DNA of 64,000 nt from Streptomyces sp. NRRL F-525 (lineage in GTDB: Bacteria; Actinomycetota; Actinomycetes; Streptomycetales; Streptomycetaceae): contig NZ_JNXE01000019.1 of the NCBI RefSeq assembly GCF_000716605.1, forward strand, positions 62,001 through 126,000, in the 5' to 3' direction. A program made the translations under genes and the position numbers. Positions within the stretch are counted from its first letter, which is position 1. Each line of letters begins with the position of its first letter. Below, in pieces: positions 1 to 14,975 of this stretch. The notes beneath the pieces were generated by a model. That model was not told where the DNA came from, ran no database searches, and saw nothing but the letters and a program-made list of their open reading frames with translations.

Positions 1-312
1 CGCCGTGTTGGCCTGCGCGCCCGAGTGCGGCTGCACGTTCGCGAAGCCCGCCCCGAACAGGGACTTGACCCGCTCGATCGCCAACCGCTCGGTGACGTCG
101 ACGTGTTCGCAGCCGCCGTAGTAGCGGCGGCCGGGGTAGCCCTCCGCGTACTTGTTGGTGAGGACCGAGCCCTGTGCCTCCAGTACGGCGGAGGGCGCGA
201 AGTTCTCGGAGGCGATCATCTCCAACGTGGACTGCTGGCGTTGCAGTTCGGCGCGGAGCGCGGCGTGGACCTCGGGATCCAGTTCGGCCAAGGGGGTGTT
301 GAGCGCGTTCAT
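1..312 (-). CDS. glyA: Serine hydroxymethyltransferase, N-terminal part (cut by window edge)
   Basis: Converts glycine and 5,10-methylene-THF to serine and back, using PLP in the cytosol. The visible 104 codons begin [15 protein letters not shown] and contain the family hallmarks IASENFAP and [16 protein letters not shown] followed by [17 protein letters not shown], all typical of the SHMT N-terminal third. The start ATG is at 312. The gene lies 21 bases downstream of the dimethylglycine oxidase-like gene on the same strand, so the two are probably co-transcribed. That placement fits the pathway, because dimethylglycine and sarcosine breakdown yields glycine plus methylene-THF, the two SHMT substrates. 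The C-terminal part, including the PLP lysine, lies outside the window. Confidence 0.95.
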   Translation of the reverse strand, partial: MNALNTPLAELDPEVHAALRAELQRQQSTLEMIASENFAPSAVLEAQGSVLTNKYAEGYPGRRYYGGCEHVDVTERLAIERVKSLFGAGFANVQPHSGAQANTA

Positions 313-333
313 ACGGCGTTCGTGTCCTTCCGG

Positions 334-2837
<2,504 letters not shown>

Positions 2838-2919
2838 TCAATGTGCCCGGCGTGAGGAGCGGGTGTCAAGGGGTCCCGTGACGTCGGACGACGCCCCCGT
2901 CACGGGCCGGAACACGGCG

Positions 2920-2965
2920 ATGCCCGACGGGCGGTACGCACCTGCGCGCACCGCCCACCGGGCAT
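2920..2965 (-). terminator. Hairpin terminator of the betB-proVWX operon
   Basis: Two 16-nt arms (2920-2935 and 2950-2965) are complementary at 14 of 16 positions around a 14-nt loop. The hairpin begins 24 bases beyond the stop of the binding-protein gene. There is no T-run, as is usual for Streptomyces terminators. Confidence 0.6.
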
Positions 2966-2988
2966 GGTCAACCGTGGTGTTCCGCCGC

Positions 2989-3951
2989 CTACTTGAGCCA
3001 GGCGTCGACCTTGTCCTTGTTGGCGTCGACCCACTTCTTCGCCGCGGCGTCGTCGGACAGCTTGTCCTGCGCTATGTACTTGGCGACGGTGTTCTGGTCG
3101 TCGTTCGTCCAGTTGAAGTTCTTCACCAGGTTGTAGGCGGGGCTGCCCGACTTGGCGAACTTCGCGCTGACGATCTTGTCGAGGTCGTAGACGGGATAGT
3201 CGCAGGCGATCTTCGCCGCGTCCGCGTCACAGCCCGTCTTGTACGCGGGCAGCGCCACCTTCTTGAGCGCGACCTCGGAGAGGAACCACTGCGGCTCGTA
3301 GAAGTAGCCGATCACCCACTGCTTGTTCTTCTCGGCGGTGCGGAACGCCTGGATGAGCGCGGTCTCGCTACCCGCGTACACCACCTTGAAGTCGAGCTTC
3401 AGGTTCTTCACCAGCGCGGCGTCGTTCGTGACGTACGACGGGTCCCCGTCGAGGAGTTGGCCCTTGCCGCCCGACTCGGAGGTCTTGAACTTGGACGCGT
3501 ACTTGTTGAGGTTCTTGTAGTTGAGGATGTCGGGGTGGGCTTTCGCGAGCCACGGCGGCACGTACCAGCCGATGATGCCTTTGTTGCCGGTCTGGCCGGC
3601 CTCGACGGCGGTCTTCTGGCCGGTGATGTACTTCTTCTTGAGGTCGTCGTGGCCCCAGTTCTCCAGGACCGCGTCGACCTCGCCGGTACCGAAGCCCTGC
3701 CAGGCGATCTCTTCCTTGAGGTCCTTCTTCTCGACCGTACAGCCGAGTTGGTGCTGCGCGACGTACGCGACGACCGCCGCGTCCGCCTCGTAGCCCACCC
3801 ATGGGTTGACCGCGAGGTTGAAGGTCCCGCACTTGCCCGAGCTGCTGCTCGATCCCGATGAGGTGTCGCCGACCTTCGCCCCGCCGCACGCGGTGAGGGT
3901 GAGGCCGAGAACGGCCAGGCCGGCCGCGCCGGTTCGCCAGTGTCTTGCCAT
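2989..3951 (-). CDS. proX: Glycine betaine/choline ABC transporter substrate-binding lipoprotein
   Basis: A 320-residue OpuAC-type binding protein. A lipoprotein signal ends in LTLTACGG with the lipidated Cys near residue 20, followed by a Gly/Ser-rich linker. The mature part begins FNLAVNPWVGYEADAAVVAYV, and WQGFGTGEVDAVLENWGHDD and YVPPWLAKAHPDI are typical of proteins that cage quaternary amines with aromatic residues. It would capture glycine betaine, choline or proline betaine outside the membrane. It is the last gene of the operon betB-proV-proW-proX, 14 bases after proW, with AGGAG before the ATG at 3951. The exact ligand cannot be read from sequence; the linked catabolic genes argue for glycine betaine or choline as nutrients, not only as osmolytes. 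Confidence 0.9.
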   Translation of the reverse strand: MARHWRTGAAGLAVLGLTLTACGGAKVGDTSSGSSSSSGKCGTFNLAVNPWVGYEADAAVVAYVAQHQLGCTVEKKDLKEEIAWQGFGTGEVDAVLENWGHDDLKKKYITGQKTAVEAGQTGNKGIIGWYVPPWLAKAHPDILNYKNLNKYASKFKTSESGGKGQLLDGDPSYVTNDAALVKNLKLDFKVVYAGSETALIQAFRTAEKNKQWVIGYFYEPQWFLSEVALKKVALPAYKTGCDADAAKIACDYPVYDLDKIVSAKFAKSGSPAYNLVKNFNWTNDDQNTVAKYIAQDKLSDDAAAKKWVDANKDKVDAWLK

Positions 3952-3965
3952 GGTGTCGTGCTCCT

Positions 3966-5971
3966 TTAAGCGCTGGTTCGGCGCGCGGCCGCCTGAGTGA
4001 TCCGGTCGAACATGACTCCGAGCAGGACGATGGCGAGCCCCGCCGCCAGCCCCTTGCCGTACAGCTCGCCCTGCGAGAATCCGGCCACCACGTCGTAGCC
4101 GAGGGCGCCGGCTCCCACCAGGCCGCCCACAACAACCATCGACAGCACGTAGATCAGGCCCTGGTTGGTCGCGAGGGTCAAGGCGCTGCGTGCCATCGGG
4201 AGTTGAACCTTGGTGATGATCTGCCAGGTGTTGCACCCGGCCGCCGTGGCCGCCTCGACGGTGGTCTCGGGCACGGCCCGCACCCCGTCCGCCGTGATCT
4301 TGATGGCGACCGGTACGGCGTACACGACGGCGGCGACGATCGCGGTGAAGCGCGTCGCCCCGAACAGCGCGAGGAACGGCACGAGATAGACGAACGGCGG
4401 CATGACCTGCGCCGCGTCCAACGTGGGCCGCAACAGCCGGTCCACCATCGCGCTGCGCCCCATCCACACGCCGAAGGCGATGCCGAACAGCATCACGATC
4501 ACGGTCGCCACGACGGTCGAAGCGAGTGTCGTCATGGCGTCCGACCACACGCCGGTGCCGACAAGCAGGCCTACGCATATGGCAGTTGTGACCCCGGAGC
4601 GCCAACCGCCGACCACCACGCCGATCCCGACGAGCGCCGCGCCGACGAGCCACCATGGGGAGTCGGTGAGCAGCGACTGGAACGGGTTGAGCAGGCCGTT
4701 GGTGAGTGCGTTGCGGAAAGCGTTGGTGACGCCCGACAGGTTGTCCTGCACCCACGTCGTCACGCTGTTCGCGGCGTTCGTGATGTGGGTGCCGGTGCTG
4801 CCGTCGCCGGGGAACTGCGCCGCCCACAGGTAGGTGTGCGAGAGGTAGATCAGGACCACGACGCCCACCGCGCCCGCTCCGAGCAGCGGTCGGCGCCACG
4901 TGAGGAAGCGGCCGGTCGAGTTCCTGGCCTGTTCCGTGCGGGTGCTCGACGCCGTCGTGACACGGTCGAGGACGATGGCCATGATCACGATGGCCAGGCC
5001 GGCGTTGAAGGCCGTGCCCACATCGAGCGTCTGCAGTGCCTGCATGACGGTCTTGCCGAGGCCGGGCGCGTCGATCAGGGCCGCGATGGTGACCATCGCG
5101 AGAGCGGCCATGATGGTCTGGTTGACGCCCATCACCACGGTCCGCTTGGCCATCGGCAGCAGCACCTTGAGCAGCGACTGCCAGCGCGTCGACCCCATGG
5201 AGTCCGCCGCTTCCACGGTCGTCTCCGGCACGGAGCGGATGCCGTGCGCGGTGATGCGGATCGCGGGCGGGGCCGCGTAGATCACCGTGGCGATCACGGC
5301 GGAGGCCGGGCCGATGAGGAAGATCAGGGTCAGCGGGGCCAGGTAGACGAAGGTCGGCATCGTCTGCATGAAGTCCAGGAAAGGCGTGATGATCCGGTTG
5401 AACCGGTCCGACAGCCCCGCCCACACCCCCAGCGGGATCGCGAACAGCAGCGCGACGAGGACCGCGGAGAGGGTGAGCGCCAGGGTGTCCATGCTCTCCT
5501 GCCACAGGCCCTGGAGCCCGAAGAAGGCGAAGCCGGCCATGGCGAGGAGCGCGACCCGCCAGTTGCCGACGGCCCAGGAGACGAAGCCGGCGATGCCGAC
5601 GACCCCGAGCCAGCCGATCTGCGGCAGCGGGCGGTCGCCGCTCGGCTGTGAGATCAGGTCCTGGACGAAGGTCACCAGGTTGTCGATGACCAGGCGGATC
5701 TCGTTGAAGAAGTAGAGGAAGAGCGGGTTGGAGTTGCGGTTGGCGCCGACCGAGTCGTTGAGGTCGTTGAACCAGCGGTGCAGCCCGGTGAGGTCGGCCG
5801 CCGCGAGCGTCAGCGTCTGCTTGCCGCGCAGCACGGCGAACAGCACCAGCCAGACGACGAGGATCGCGCCGACCATCATGGGCCGGGTCACCTTGCGTCG
5901 CGGGTTCTTCAACTCCGGTGAGGTGTCCGCGACTTGCTGCGCGGGCTCCGGTTTCTCCACGGCGACGGTCA

Positions 5972-5972
<1 letters not shown>
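3966..5972 (-). CDS. proW: Glycine betaine/choline ABC transporter permease, duplicated fusion
   Basis: A 668-residue membrane protein with two successive BPD_transp_1 permease domains instead of the usual one domain of about 280-350 residues. Each half has its own EAA loop: VPETTVEAADSMGSTRWQSL in the first and VPETTVEAATAAGCNTWQII in the second. The two halves are clearly duplicated from one another, so a single polypeptide could supply both membrane subunits. The ATG at 5972 overlaps the proV stop by one base (TGATG); a GTG at 5975 is an alternative. An AGGAAGG site precedes both. It works with ProV (ATPase) and ProX (binding protein). Confidence 0.9.
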
Positions 5973-8550
<2,578 letters not shown>

Positions 8551-8575
8551 GTGTGGAGCCCTTCGAGCGAATTCC

Positions 8576-8754
8576 GTTGCGCATCGTGCACCGTATTGCT
8601 TGTGGTGGAACACCCTGGCGAATGTGCAGACATACGTCAAGGGGTTGGCGGATGACGATTTCGCCATGCCTCCCATTGCCCGGCCGCCTCTTGACCGCGA
8701 GCGGCGCCCGGCCCAACCATGTTGCGTATCGCTCACCACGTTGTGCAATACGCA
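8576..8754. promoter_or_regulatory. Divergent betB/purU control region with degenerate palindromes
   Basis: This 233-base gap drives betB leftward and purU rightward. It holds degenerate copies of the locus palindrome: TTGCG-CATCG-TGCAC (8578-8592), TTGCG-TATCG-CTCAC (8722-8736) and TTGTG-CAATA-CGCAC (8741-8755). TGCGTAT (8723-8729) and ATACGCA (8748-8754) also form a 7-bp inverted repeat. The match to TTGCG-N5-CGCAA is imperfect, so these are candidate sites only. Confidence 0.4.
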
Positions 8755-8783
8755 CCAATGCTACGCACCGACGGAGGCTGTCC

Positions 8784-9656
8784 ATGTCCCCTCGACCGCA
8801 CCCCGGCCGCGAATTCGTCCTCACCCTCTCGTGTCCGGACAGCGCCGGACTGGTCCATGCCGTGAGCGGCTTTCTCGTCCGGAACTCCGGCAACATCCTG
8901 GAAAGCCAGCAATTCGATGATCGGCTCAAGGGCCGCTTCTTCATGAGGGTCCACTTCGACGTTTCCGATCCAAACGCCGACCTGAAAACACTGCGTTACC
9001 GATTCGGCCCGGTGGCCGAGGCATATCGCATCTCCTGGACCCTCCGGGACGCCGCCACCCCAACCCGGACCCTGATCATGGTCTCCAAGTTCGGCCACTG
9101 CCTGAACGACCTGCTGTTCCGCAAGCGCACCGGCGCCCTCAACATCGAGATCCCGGCGATCGTCTCCAACCACCGCGACTTCGAGGGCCTCGCGGAGACG
9201 TACGGCATCCCCTTCCACCACATCCCGGTGACCAGGGACACGAAGGCGGACGCGGAAGCGCAACTCCTCGACCTGGTACGGGAGTTGGACATCGACCTGG
9301 TGGTGCTGGCGCGCTACATGCAGATCCTCTCCGACGACCTCTGCAAGCAGCTGGAGGGCCACGCCATCAACATCCACCACTCCTTCCTGCCCAGCTTCAA
9401 GGGCGCCCGCCCCTACCAGCAGGCGTACGACCGCGGCGTGAAGCTCGTGGGCGCCACCGCGCACTATGTGACGCCGGAGCTGGACGAGGGCCAGATCATC
9501 GACCAGGACGTGGTCCGGGTCGACCACTCGCTCGACCCGGAGGAGCTGGTGACGGTGGGGCGGGACGTGGAGGCGCAGGTGCTGGCGCACGCGGTGAAGT
9601 GGCACAGCGAGAGCAGGGTGATGGTGTACGGGAACCGCACGGTGGTGTTCCGGTGA
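8784..9656 (+). CDS. purU: Formyltetrahydrofolate deformylase
   Basis: A 290-residue enzyme that hydrolyses 10-formyl-THF to formate and free THF, balancing the one-carbon pool. The N-terminal 80 residues form an ACT domain (REFVLTLSCPDSAGLVHAVSG). The C-terminal formyltransferase-like domain carries NIHHSFLPSFKGARPYQQA and GATAHYVTPELDEGQIIDQ, the classic PurU active site. The start ATG at 8784 has GGAGG at 8773-8777. Its place opposite betB and near the demethylation enzymes fits its known value when methyl groups from betaine flood the folate pool. Downstream lies a long repeat-filled gap with no obvious second gene of the operon. Confidence 0.93.
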   Translation: MSPRPHPGREFVLTLSCPDSAGLVHAVSGFLVRNSGNILESQQFDDRLKGRFFMRVHFDVSDPNADLKTLRYRFGPVAEAYRISWTLRDAATPTRTLIMVSKFGHCLNDLLFRKRTGALNIEIPAIVSNHRDFEGLAETYGIPFHHIPVTRDTKADAEAQLLDLVRELDIDLVVLARYMQILSDDLCKQLEGHAINIHHSFLPSFKGARPYQQAYDRGVKLVGATAHYVTPELDEGQIIDQDVVRVDHSLDPEELVTVGRDVEAQVLAHAVKWHSESRVMVYGNRTVVFR

Positions 9657-9659
9657 GGG

Positions 9660-9785
9660 GAGGGGTGAGTCCGGCTGCGGGCAGGGGTGAGTCCGGCTGC
9701 GGATACGGACGAGTCCGGGTGCGAGTGAGTCCGGGTGCGGGTACGGCTGAGTCCGGGTGCGAGTGGGTCCGGGTGCGGCAGGTGC
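9660..9785. repeat. Short tandem repeats of GAGTCCGG(C/G)TGCG
   Basis: Six degenerate copies of a unit near GAGTCCGGSTGCG lie directly downstream of purU, spaced 16-22 bases apart. No gene or terminator hairpin is evident within it. The open frames that cross it owe their length to high GC, not to coding constraint. Confidence 0.7.
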
Positions 9786-9849
9786 GGTTACGGGCGTGTG
9801 CTGTATACGGCTTCCGGTGGCGGCACTTGGGGCGCGGGCACACGCGCCG

Positions 9850-10213
9850 GCCCATCGACGGCGACTTGGAACACAGGGGCGCCCGAATGAGCCCGCCCCC
9901 GGCACCCTGCGACACGGACACGCATCAGCCCGACCTCGGCAACGTGCAACACGGACACGCACGAGCCCGAATCCGGTGCCCTGCACCACGGGCACGCACA
10001 CATCAGCCCGCCCCCCGACGACTTGGAGCACGGGTCGGCAAATCCGGCGGTCTCCGGCACTTCGAAGCGCAGGCCGGCAATGTCCACCCGCCTCCGGCGA
10101 CTCGAAGCGCAGGCCGGCTATGTCCACCAGTCTCCGCCGACTCGAAACGGCGGTCGGCCATATCCAGCCGTCGCCGGCGACTTCCAACGCAGGCCGCCGA
10201 CACCCAGCCCGTC
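9850..10213. repeat. Tandem array of about nine 40-nt degenerate units
   Basis: From 10014 to 10213 there are five units with an exact 40-nt period (10014, 10054, 10094, 10134, 10174). Less regular units of 36-40 nt continue back to about 9850. The typical unit opens CCGGCGACTCGAAGCGCAGG and closes TGTCCACCNGTCT. The array runs into the common Streptomyces element at 10206, whose CAGCCCGTCCGGCG resembles the unit junctions, so the array may be an expansion of that element. Together with the repeats before it, it fills the gap 9657-10313, in which I see no gene. Confidence 0.75.
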
Positions 10214-10273
10214 CGGCGTTTGAGGACGAGGCCCCTTCAGGGCCGACCGGGGGTCTGGGGGCGGAGCCCCCAG
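10206..10273. repeat. Streptomyces interspersed element with terminator hairpin
   Basis: The string CAGCCCGTCCGGCG at 10205, then TTGAGGACGAGGCC and CTGGGGGCGGAGCCCCCAG, is the familiar sequence found after many Streptomyces genes. Positions 10255-10262 and 10266-10273 form a perfect 8-bp stem with a GGA loop. It lies about 40 bases past the end of the choline dehydrogenase gene and could terminate transcription from either side. Confidence 0.75.
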
Positions 10274-10313
10274 AAGCTCACCCCCTCCCCTCCCGCCCTC
10301 ACCCTCTCACCGC

Positions 10314-11981
10314 CTACCCGGCCTGCTTCTGGGCGTCGCGGTGCCGGTAGTACACCGCCGAGGACGGAGCGAGCGGCTCCTCGCCCAGGATGAGGTCCGC
10401 CGCCTTCTCCGCGATCATCATCACCGGCGCGTAGATGTTGCCGTTGGTCACGTACGGCATCACCGACGCGTCCACGACCCGGAGCCCCTCCACCCCGTGC
10501 ACCCGCATGCTGCCGGGGTCGACGACGGCCATTTCGTCCGTGCCCATCTTGCAGGTGCAGGACGGATGCAGAGCCGTCTCCCCTTCCTTGGCCACCCACG
10601 CCAGGATCTCCTCGTCGCTCTCCACGGACGGCCCGGGCGAGATCTCCCCGTCGTTGTACGGGGCGAGCGCGGGCTGGTTGAGGAGCTTCCGCGCGACCCG
10701 GATCGACTCGACCCACTCACGCCGATCCTGTTCCGTGGACAGGTAGTTGAAGCGCAGCGCGGGGTGCTCCAGCGGATCCTTGCTCTTGATCTTCACCGAG
10801 CCGATCGCGTCGGAGTACATGGGCCCGACGTGCACCTGGTACCCGTGGCCACCGGCCGGCGACGAGCCGTCGTAGCGGACCGCGATCGGCAGGAAGTGGA
10901 ACATCAGGTTGGGGTAGTCGACGTCCTCATTGCTGCGGGCGAAGCCGCCTGCCTCGAAGTGGTTGGTGGCGGCGGGGCCCTTGCGGAAGAGCCATTGCAG
11001 GCCGATGAAGGGAGCGCGCCACTTCGCCATGTACGGCTGCATGGAGACGGGTTGCTTGCAGGCGTACTGGATGTACACCTCCAGGTGGTCCTGCATGTTC
11101 TCGCCGACGCCCGGCAGGTCGTGGACGACGTCGATGCCGAGCGCGCTCAGTTCCTCCGCGTTGCCGACGCCCGAAAGCTGAAGCAGCTGGGGGGAGTTGA
11201 TCGCGCCGCCGCACAGGATGACCTCGCGGGCCCGCACTTGCTGGACCTTGCCGCGGTGCCGGTACTCGACGCCGACGGCCTTCTTGCCCTCGAAGAGGAC
11301 GCGGGTGACCATCGCACGGGTGGTGACGGTGAGGTTGGGCCGCTTGCGCACGGGCTTCAAGTAGGCCTTGGACGCGGACAGTCGGCGGCCCCGGCTGACG
11401 TTGCGGTCGAAGGGCGCGAAGCCCTCCTGCTGGTAGCCGTTGACGTCGTCGGTGCGCGGATACCCCGCTTCCTGAACGGCGTTGAGGAACGCGCCGAACA
11501 ACGGGTTGGCGGCGGGCCCGCGTTCGAGGACGAGCGGGCCGTCGTGGCCACGGAACTCGTCGTCGGGATCGGCCGCGAGGCAGTTCTCCATCCGCCGGAA
11601 GTACGGCAGGCAGTGCGCGTAGTCCCAGCTCTCCATGCCCGCGTCGGCGGCCCAGCGCTCGTAGTCCATGGGGTTGCCGCGCTGGAAGATCATGCCGTTG
11701 ATGCTGCTGGAACCGCCGAGCACCTTGCCGCGGGCGTGGTAGACGCGCCGGCCGCCCATGTGGGGTTCGGGTTCCGACTCGTACTTCCAGTCGTAGAACC
11801 GGCTGCCGATGGGATACGTCAGCGCGGCCGGCATGTGGATGAAGACGTCCCACGGGTAGTCGGGCCGACCGGCCTCGAGGACGAGCACCTGGTGGGCCGG
11901 GTCCGCGGAGAGCCGGTTCGCCAGTGCGCTGCCGGCGGATCCACCGCCGACGATGACGAAGTCGTATTGCAGGGGAGCCAT
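10314..11981 (-). CDS. betA: Choline dehydrogenase (GMC-family FAD oxidoreductase)
   Basis: A 555-residue GMC oxidoreductase that would oxidise choline to betaine aldehyde, the substrate of BetB. The FAD-binding motif [18 protein letters not shown] opens the protein. GMC signature 1 is seen as [20 protein letters not shown] and signature 2 as [16 protein letters not shown]. The C-terminal HPSCTCKMG and [20 protein letters not shown] contain the active-site region typical of BetA. The start ATG at 11981 has a weak GAGAG site; the long frame reading upstream of it belongs to an antisense shadow. It is a single-gene unit whose promoter region carries a perfect copy of the locus palindrome. Confidence 0.88.
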   Translation of the reverse strand: MAPLQYDFVIVGGGSAGSALANRLSADPAHQVLVLEAGRPDYPWDVFIHMPAALTYPIGSRFYDWKYESEPEPHMGGRRVYHARGKVLGGSSSINGMIFQRGNPMDYERWAADAGMESWDYAHCLPYFRRMENCLAADPDDEFRGHDGPLVLERGPAANPLFGAFLNAVQEAGYPRTDDVNGYQQEGFAPFDRNVSRGRRLSASKAYLKPVRKRPNLTVTTRAMVTRVLFEGKKAVGVEYRHRGKVQQVRAREVILCGGAINSPQLLQLSGVGNAEELSALGIDVVHDLPGVGENMQDHLEVYIQYACKQPVSMQPYMAKWRAPFIGLQWLFRKGPAATNHFEAGGFARSNEDVDYPNLMFHFLPIAVRYDGSSPAGGHGYQVHVGPMYSDAIGSVKIKSKDPLEHPALRFNYLSTEQDRREWVESIRVARKLLNQPALAPYNDGEISPGPSVESDEEILAWVAKEGETALHPSCTCKMGTDEMAVVDPGSMRVHGVEGLRVVDASVMPYVTNGNIYAPVMMIAEKAADLILGEEPLAPSSAVYYRHRDAQKQAG

Positions 11982-12034
11982 GATCTCTCGTCTCGCTCGC
12001 GCCGTAGATACGCGACGCATGCTAATACGAGTAT

Positions 12035-12067
12035 CGCTATACGCACTAGGTTGCGCGCCACGCAACC
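12035..12067 (-). promoter_or_regulatory. betA promoter with TTGCG-N5-CGCAA palindrome
   Basis: GGTTGCG (12049-12055) and CGCAACC (12061-12067) form a perfect 7-bp inverted repeat with a 5-nt spacer. On the minus strand TTGCGT within it could be the -35 element, with TATAGC 18 bases downstream (around 12037-12042) as the -10. A regulator on this site would cover the -35. Confidence 0.6.
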
Positions 12068-12127
12068 TGGAGGCCCAGGTTTCCGCACTGTTTCCCGGCC
12101 CGGGCCCCGATCGGCTCCCCGCGTTCC

Positions 12128-13549
12128 TCAGACGCTGAAGCGCTCCTTGCCGAGGAGCGGGCGGACCCGGGAGCGGAAACCTTCCGTGCGGAAGGGGCGC
12201 TGGAGGAGGCCGGGGCGCAGGTGCTGGGCGAGTGCGGCGGCGATCATGCCCTGGTCGAGGGCGAGGACGGAGTCGCTGACGCGCCCGTTCGCGGTGTCGA
12301 CGGAGTCGCGGAAGCCGTAGCGGTCGTCGTAGGCGCCGAAGTCCCGTGCCAGCGCGGTGAGATTGGCGAGCGCCTCGGGCGCCGCGTACGGCAGGGCGAG
12401 GAAGGAGGCGTGCGGGGTGACGACGCCGAGGGAGTCGTAGCCGTCCTCCTGCATGCCGATCGCGTCGACGCCGTACTCGCGGTAGCCGCCCTCGGGGATG
12501 TTGGCGGGTGAGAAGCCCCAGTAGCCGTACTTCGCCTCGTCCAGGCCGTGTTCGATCTGGCTGCGGACATAGCGCTGGTGGGTGGTGCCCCACGAGTACG
12601 GCGACCAGGCGGCCTCGGGCACGAACAGCGGGACCATCAGCGCCTCGAACATCGAACCGCCCCAGGTGGGGACGAGCTTGCGGCCGCGGTAGGTGTAGTG
12701 GCCCTCCCACACCCGTACGCCGTCGATCGTGACGTAGGAGCCCTCGGGTTCCTGTTCCTGCCCCATGCCGGGCAGGAGGGTGCGGAACAGGTGCCAATAG
12801 TGCTCGGCGGGAAGGGAGTTGTCGGCTATGCCGAGGTAACTGGCCATGCGGGGTTCGGTGTTGAGGGCGCCGTAGTGGTGGCCGGTGGGTTCGCCCTTGC
12901 CTGGCTTGTCCGGCCAGAAGCCGCCGCGCAGTTGACCGGGTCCGGCGACCAGGTCGGCCGGGTCGTAGGGGGTGTAGTAGTACGACCAGTCGGCGTCGGC
13001 GAGGAGCCGGGCAACGCACGGACGCAGTTCGGGATCGGCGTCGGCGGCGATCTTCAGTCCGGTGACGAGCCAGGCGTTGTCGACGGTGGAGAGGAAGGGG
13101 CGCACCGGGTCGCCCGTCCCGGGCCAGCTGGTGAGGACCGAACCGTCGTACGCGTCATACCAGTTGAACCAGAAGCCGTGCGCACGCTCCAGCCTCTCGA
13201 CCGCCGCGAGCGTGCGGGACAGCCGCTGGTGCATGACGGACCCGGAGATCACACCGAGGCCCGCCGCGGCAACGGCCGACCACAGGCCGCAGCCGATGTT
13301 GGTCGGCGAGGTCTGCGTCGAGGGCGCGGGGGTGCCGGTGCCGGAGACGTCCATCGTGTCGGCGGTCAGGCCGAGTTCGGTGGTCATCCCGGTCATCGAG
13401 CGGTAGGTCGCCTCGAACCAGGTCCGCAGGGGCGCCCTGTCGGAGGCGGGGCGGCCACGGGTCGACGCGGACGCGGAGGCGAGGGGCATCGCGGCGGTGA
13501 GGGCGGCGGCTCCGGCCGTGGCGGTGGTGAGGAACGTACGACGGTTCAT
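12128..13549 (-). CDS. Secreted PF10091-type glycoside hydrolase (glucoamylase-like family)
   Basis: A 473-residue protein starting [17 protein letters not shown], a twin-arginine signal, so it is exported folded. The body matches the (alpha/alpha)6-barrel family annotated as glucoamylase (PF10091), which includes the GH144 beta-1,2-glucanases: [37 protein letters not shown] and [18 protein letters not shown] are the conserved blocks. Substrate is not readable from sequence; beta-1,2-glucan or sophorose-type sugars are plausible because a beta-glucosidase and a sugar importer are its neighbours. The start at 13549 is fixed by the signal peptide. It is the last gene of the five-gene operon starting at 18069. 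Confidence 0.7.
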   Translation of the reverse strand: MNRRTFLTTATAGAAALTAAMPLASASASTRGRPASDRAPLRTWFEATYRSMTGMTTELGLTADTMDVSGTGTPAPSTQTSPTNIGCGLWSAVAAAGLGVISGSVMHQRLSRTLAAVERLERAHGFWFNWYDAYDGSVLTSWPGTGDPVRPFLSTVDNAWLVTGLKIAADADPELRPCVARLLADADWSYYYTPYDPADLVAGPGQLRGGFWPDKPGKGEPTGHHYGALNTEPRMASYLGIADNSLPAEHYWHLFRTLLPGMGQEQEPEGSYVTIDGVRVWEGHYTYRGRKLVPTWGGSMFEALMVPLFVPEAAWSPYSWGTTHQRYVRSQIEHGLDEAKYGYWGFSPANIPEGGYREYGVDAIGMQEDGYDSLGVVTPHASFLALPYAAPEALANLTALARDFGAYDDRYGFRDSVDTANGRVSDSVLALDQGMIAAALAQHLRPGLLQRPFRTEGFRSRVRPLLGKERFSV

Positions 13550-13689
13550 GCGGGTCCAACTCCCAGGGGAATACGGGCGGGACGGGCAAGGCAAGGGGTG
13601 CGCTCGTCGTCGTGTCCCGTGCGGGACACCGGCGGGGCGGGAGCCGACGGGGTGTCAGGGGCCCGTCGGCTCCCGGGACTTGGGGCGGG

Positions 13690-14901
13690 CTACGCGTTCC
13701 GCCCTGCCGTGCGCGGCAGTTCGCGGGTGCGGCCCAGCGCGCCGAGCCAGGCGGCGGACGGCTTTGCGGTGCGGGCGAAGGTGACCGGATCCACGGCGAT
13801 CAGGCCGAACGTCGGCCGGTAGGAGCCCCATTCGTAGTTGTCGAGGGCGCTCCAGGCCAGGTAGCCGGCGATGTTCAGGCCGTCTTCGAGGGCGGCGGCG
13901 ACCGCGTCCAGGGCGCCGGCGTAGTAGTCGATACGGCGGGTGTCGTCGGCGGTGGCGATGCCGTTCTCGGTGACGATCAGCGGGACGCCGGGGCCGACGA
14001 CGTCGGCGGTGTGGCGCAGGGCGTGGCCGACGGCCTCCGGGTAGAACTCCCATTGCGTCAGGGTGCGTTCGGCGTCCTCGGGCGCGGGGATCGGGCCGTC
14101 GGGGCCGATCTTGGTGCGGGTGTAGGACTGGACGCCGATCCAGTCGTCGTCGCGCGCGGCCTCGATGAAGATGTCCTCGCGGGGGTGGCGGTAGGCGGCG
14201 GTGACGTCCTCGGCGCCGGGCAGCGCCTGGTAGACCTGGTTGGCGATCGTCCAGCCGACCTGGATGGCGGGGTCGATCGCGCGCACCGCCTTGACGGCGG
14301 CCCGGTGGGCGGCGATCACCGCGTGGGTCGTCCCCTCGTCCGGGGTGGGCAGACCGGCGGGCGGGAAGCCCTGGTCACCGGCCTTGGCGGCACCCGCCAT
14401 CACGGCGATCATGTTGGGCTCGTTGATGGTGCACACGTGGCGGACACCGTCCGCGATGATCGGCGCGCACTGCTCGACGTACCGGGCGAACAGGTCGGCC
14501 GCGCCGTCGGCAGTCCAGCCGCCGAGGTCCTCGAACCACCGCGGGACCGTGAAGTGGTGCAGGGTCACCATCGGGCGCAGGCCGCGGGCGAGGGCGCCGT
14601 CGACCATGCGGCGGTAGTGGGCGGTCTCGGCGCGGGAGAAGGTGCCCGGGACGGGTTCTATGCGGGCCCATTCGACGCTGAACCGGTAGTCGGTGAAGCC
14701 GAGTTGGGCGAGCAGGTCCATGTCCTGCTCCCAGCGGTGGTAGCTGTCGCAGGCGTCCAGGCTCGGCTCCTCGATCCCGGCCGCCGGGTCGTGTTCCTTG
14801 CGCCACCAGTCACTGTTGACGTTGTTCCCCTCGATCTGGTGGGCGGCCGTGGACACGCCCCACAGGAAGCCGTCGGGGAACGGGGTGGAAGTGTGACTCA
14901 T
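13690..14901 (-). CDS. GH1 beta-glucosidase
   Basis: A 403-residue family 1 glycoside hydrolase with no signal peptide, so it acts on imported oligosaccharides in the cytosol. The acid/base Glu is in the TINEPN motif and the nucleophile Glu in LIVTENGIA. FLWGVSTAAHQIEGNN, FSVEWARIEP and the C-terminal GYLAWSALDNYEWG complete the family pattern. It is slightly shorter than the usual 450 residues. The start ATG at 14901 gives the normal MSHTSTPFPDGFLWG. It lies 74 bases after the second permease and 140 bases before the secreted glycosidase. It would release glucose (or a related hexose) from beta-linked di- or oligosaccharides. Confidence 0.88.
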   Translation of the reverse strand: MSHTSTPFPDGFLWGVSTAAHQIEGNNVNSDWWRKEHDPAAGIEEPSLDACDSYHRWEQDMDLLAQLGFTDYRFSVEWARIEPVPGTFSRAETAHYRRMVDGALARGLRPMVTLHHFTVPRWFEDLGGWTADGAADLFARYVEQCAPIIADGVRHVCTINEPNMIAVMAGAAKAGDQGFPPAGLPTPDEGTTHAVIAAHRAAVKAVRAIDPAIQVGWTIANQVYQALPGAEDVTAAYRHPREDIFIEAARDDDWIGVQSYTRTKIGPDGPIPAPEDAERTLTQWEFYPEAVGHALRHTADVVGPGVPLIVTENGIATADDTRRIDYYAGALDAVAAALEDGLNIAGYLAWSALDNYEWGSYRPTFGLIAVDPVTFARTAKPSAAWLGALGRTRELPRTAGRNA

Positions 14902-14975
14902 GGTTCGACGTGTCTTTCTGCTGGGTGGGGCCAACGGGCAACGGGCGTGTGGGGCCAACAGGCGCATGCGGCGGG

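Noticed and set aside
9850..10213. CRISPR array
   Set aside because: Units are contiguous and degenerate, without unique spacers, and no cas genes are near.
9599..10393. Rightward coding gene across the repeat-filled gap
   Set aside because: The reading frame covers only tandem repeats and the dispersed element; composition is low complexity with no start signal.
12116..13019. Fusion of the choline dehydrogenase with an upstream coding segment
   Set aside because: The upstream frame is an out-of-frame shadow of the PF10091 enzyme; betA starts at 11981 with its FAD motif.
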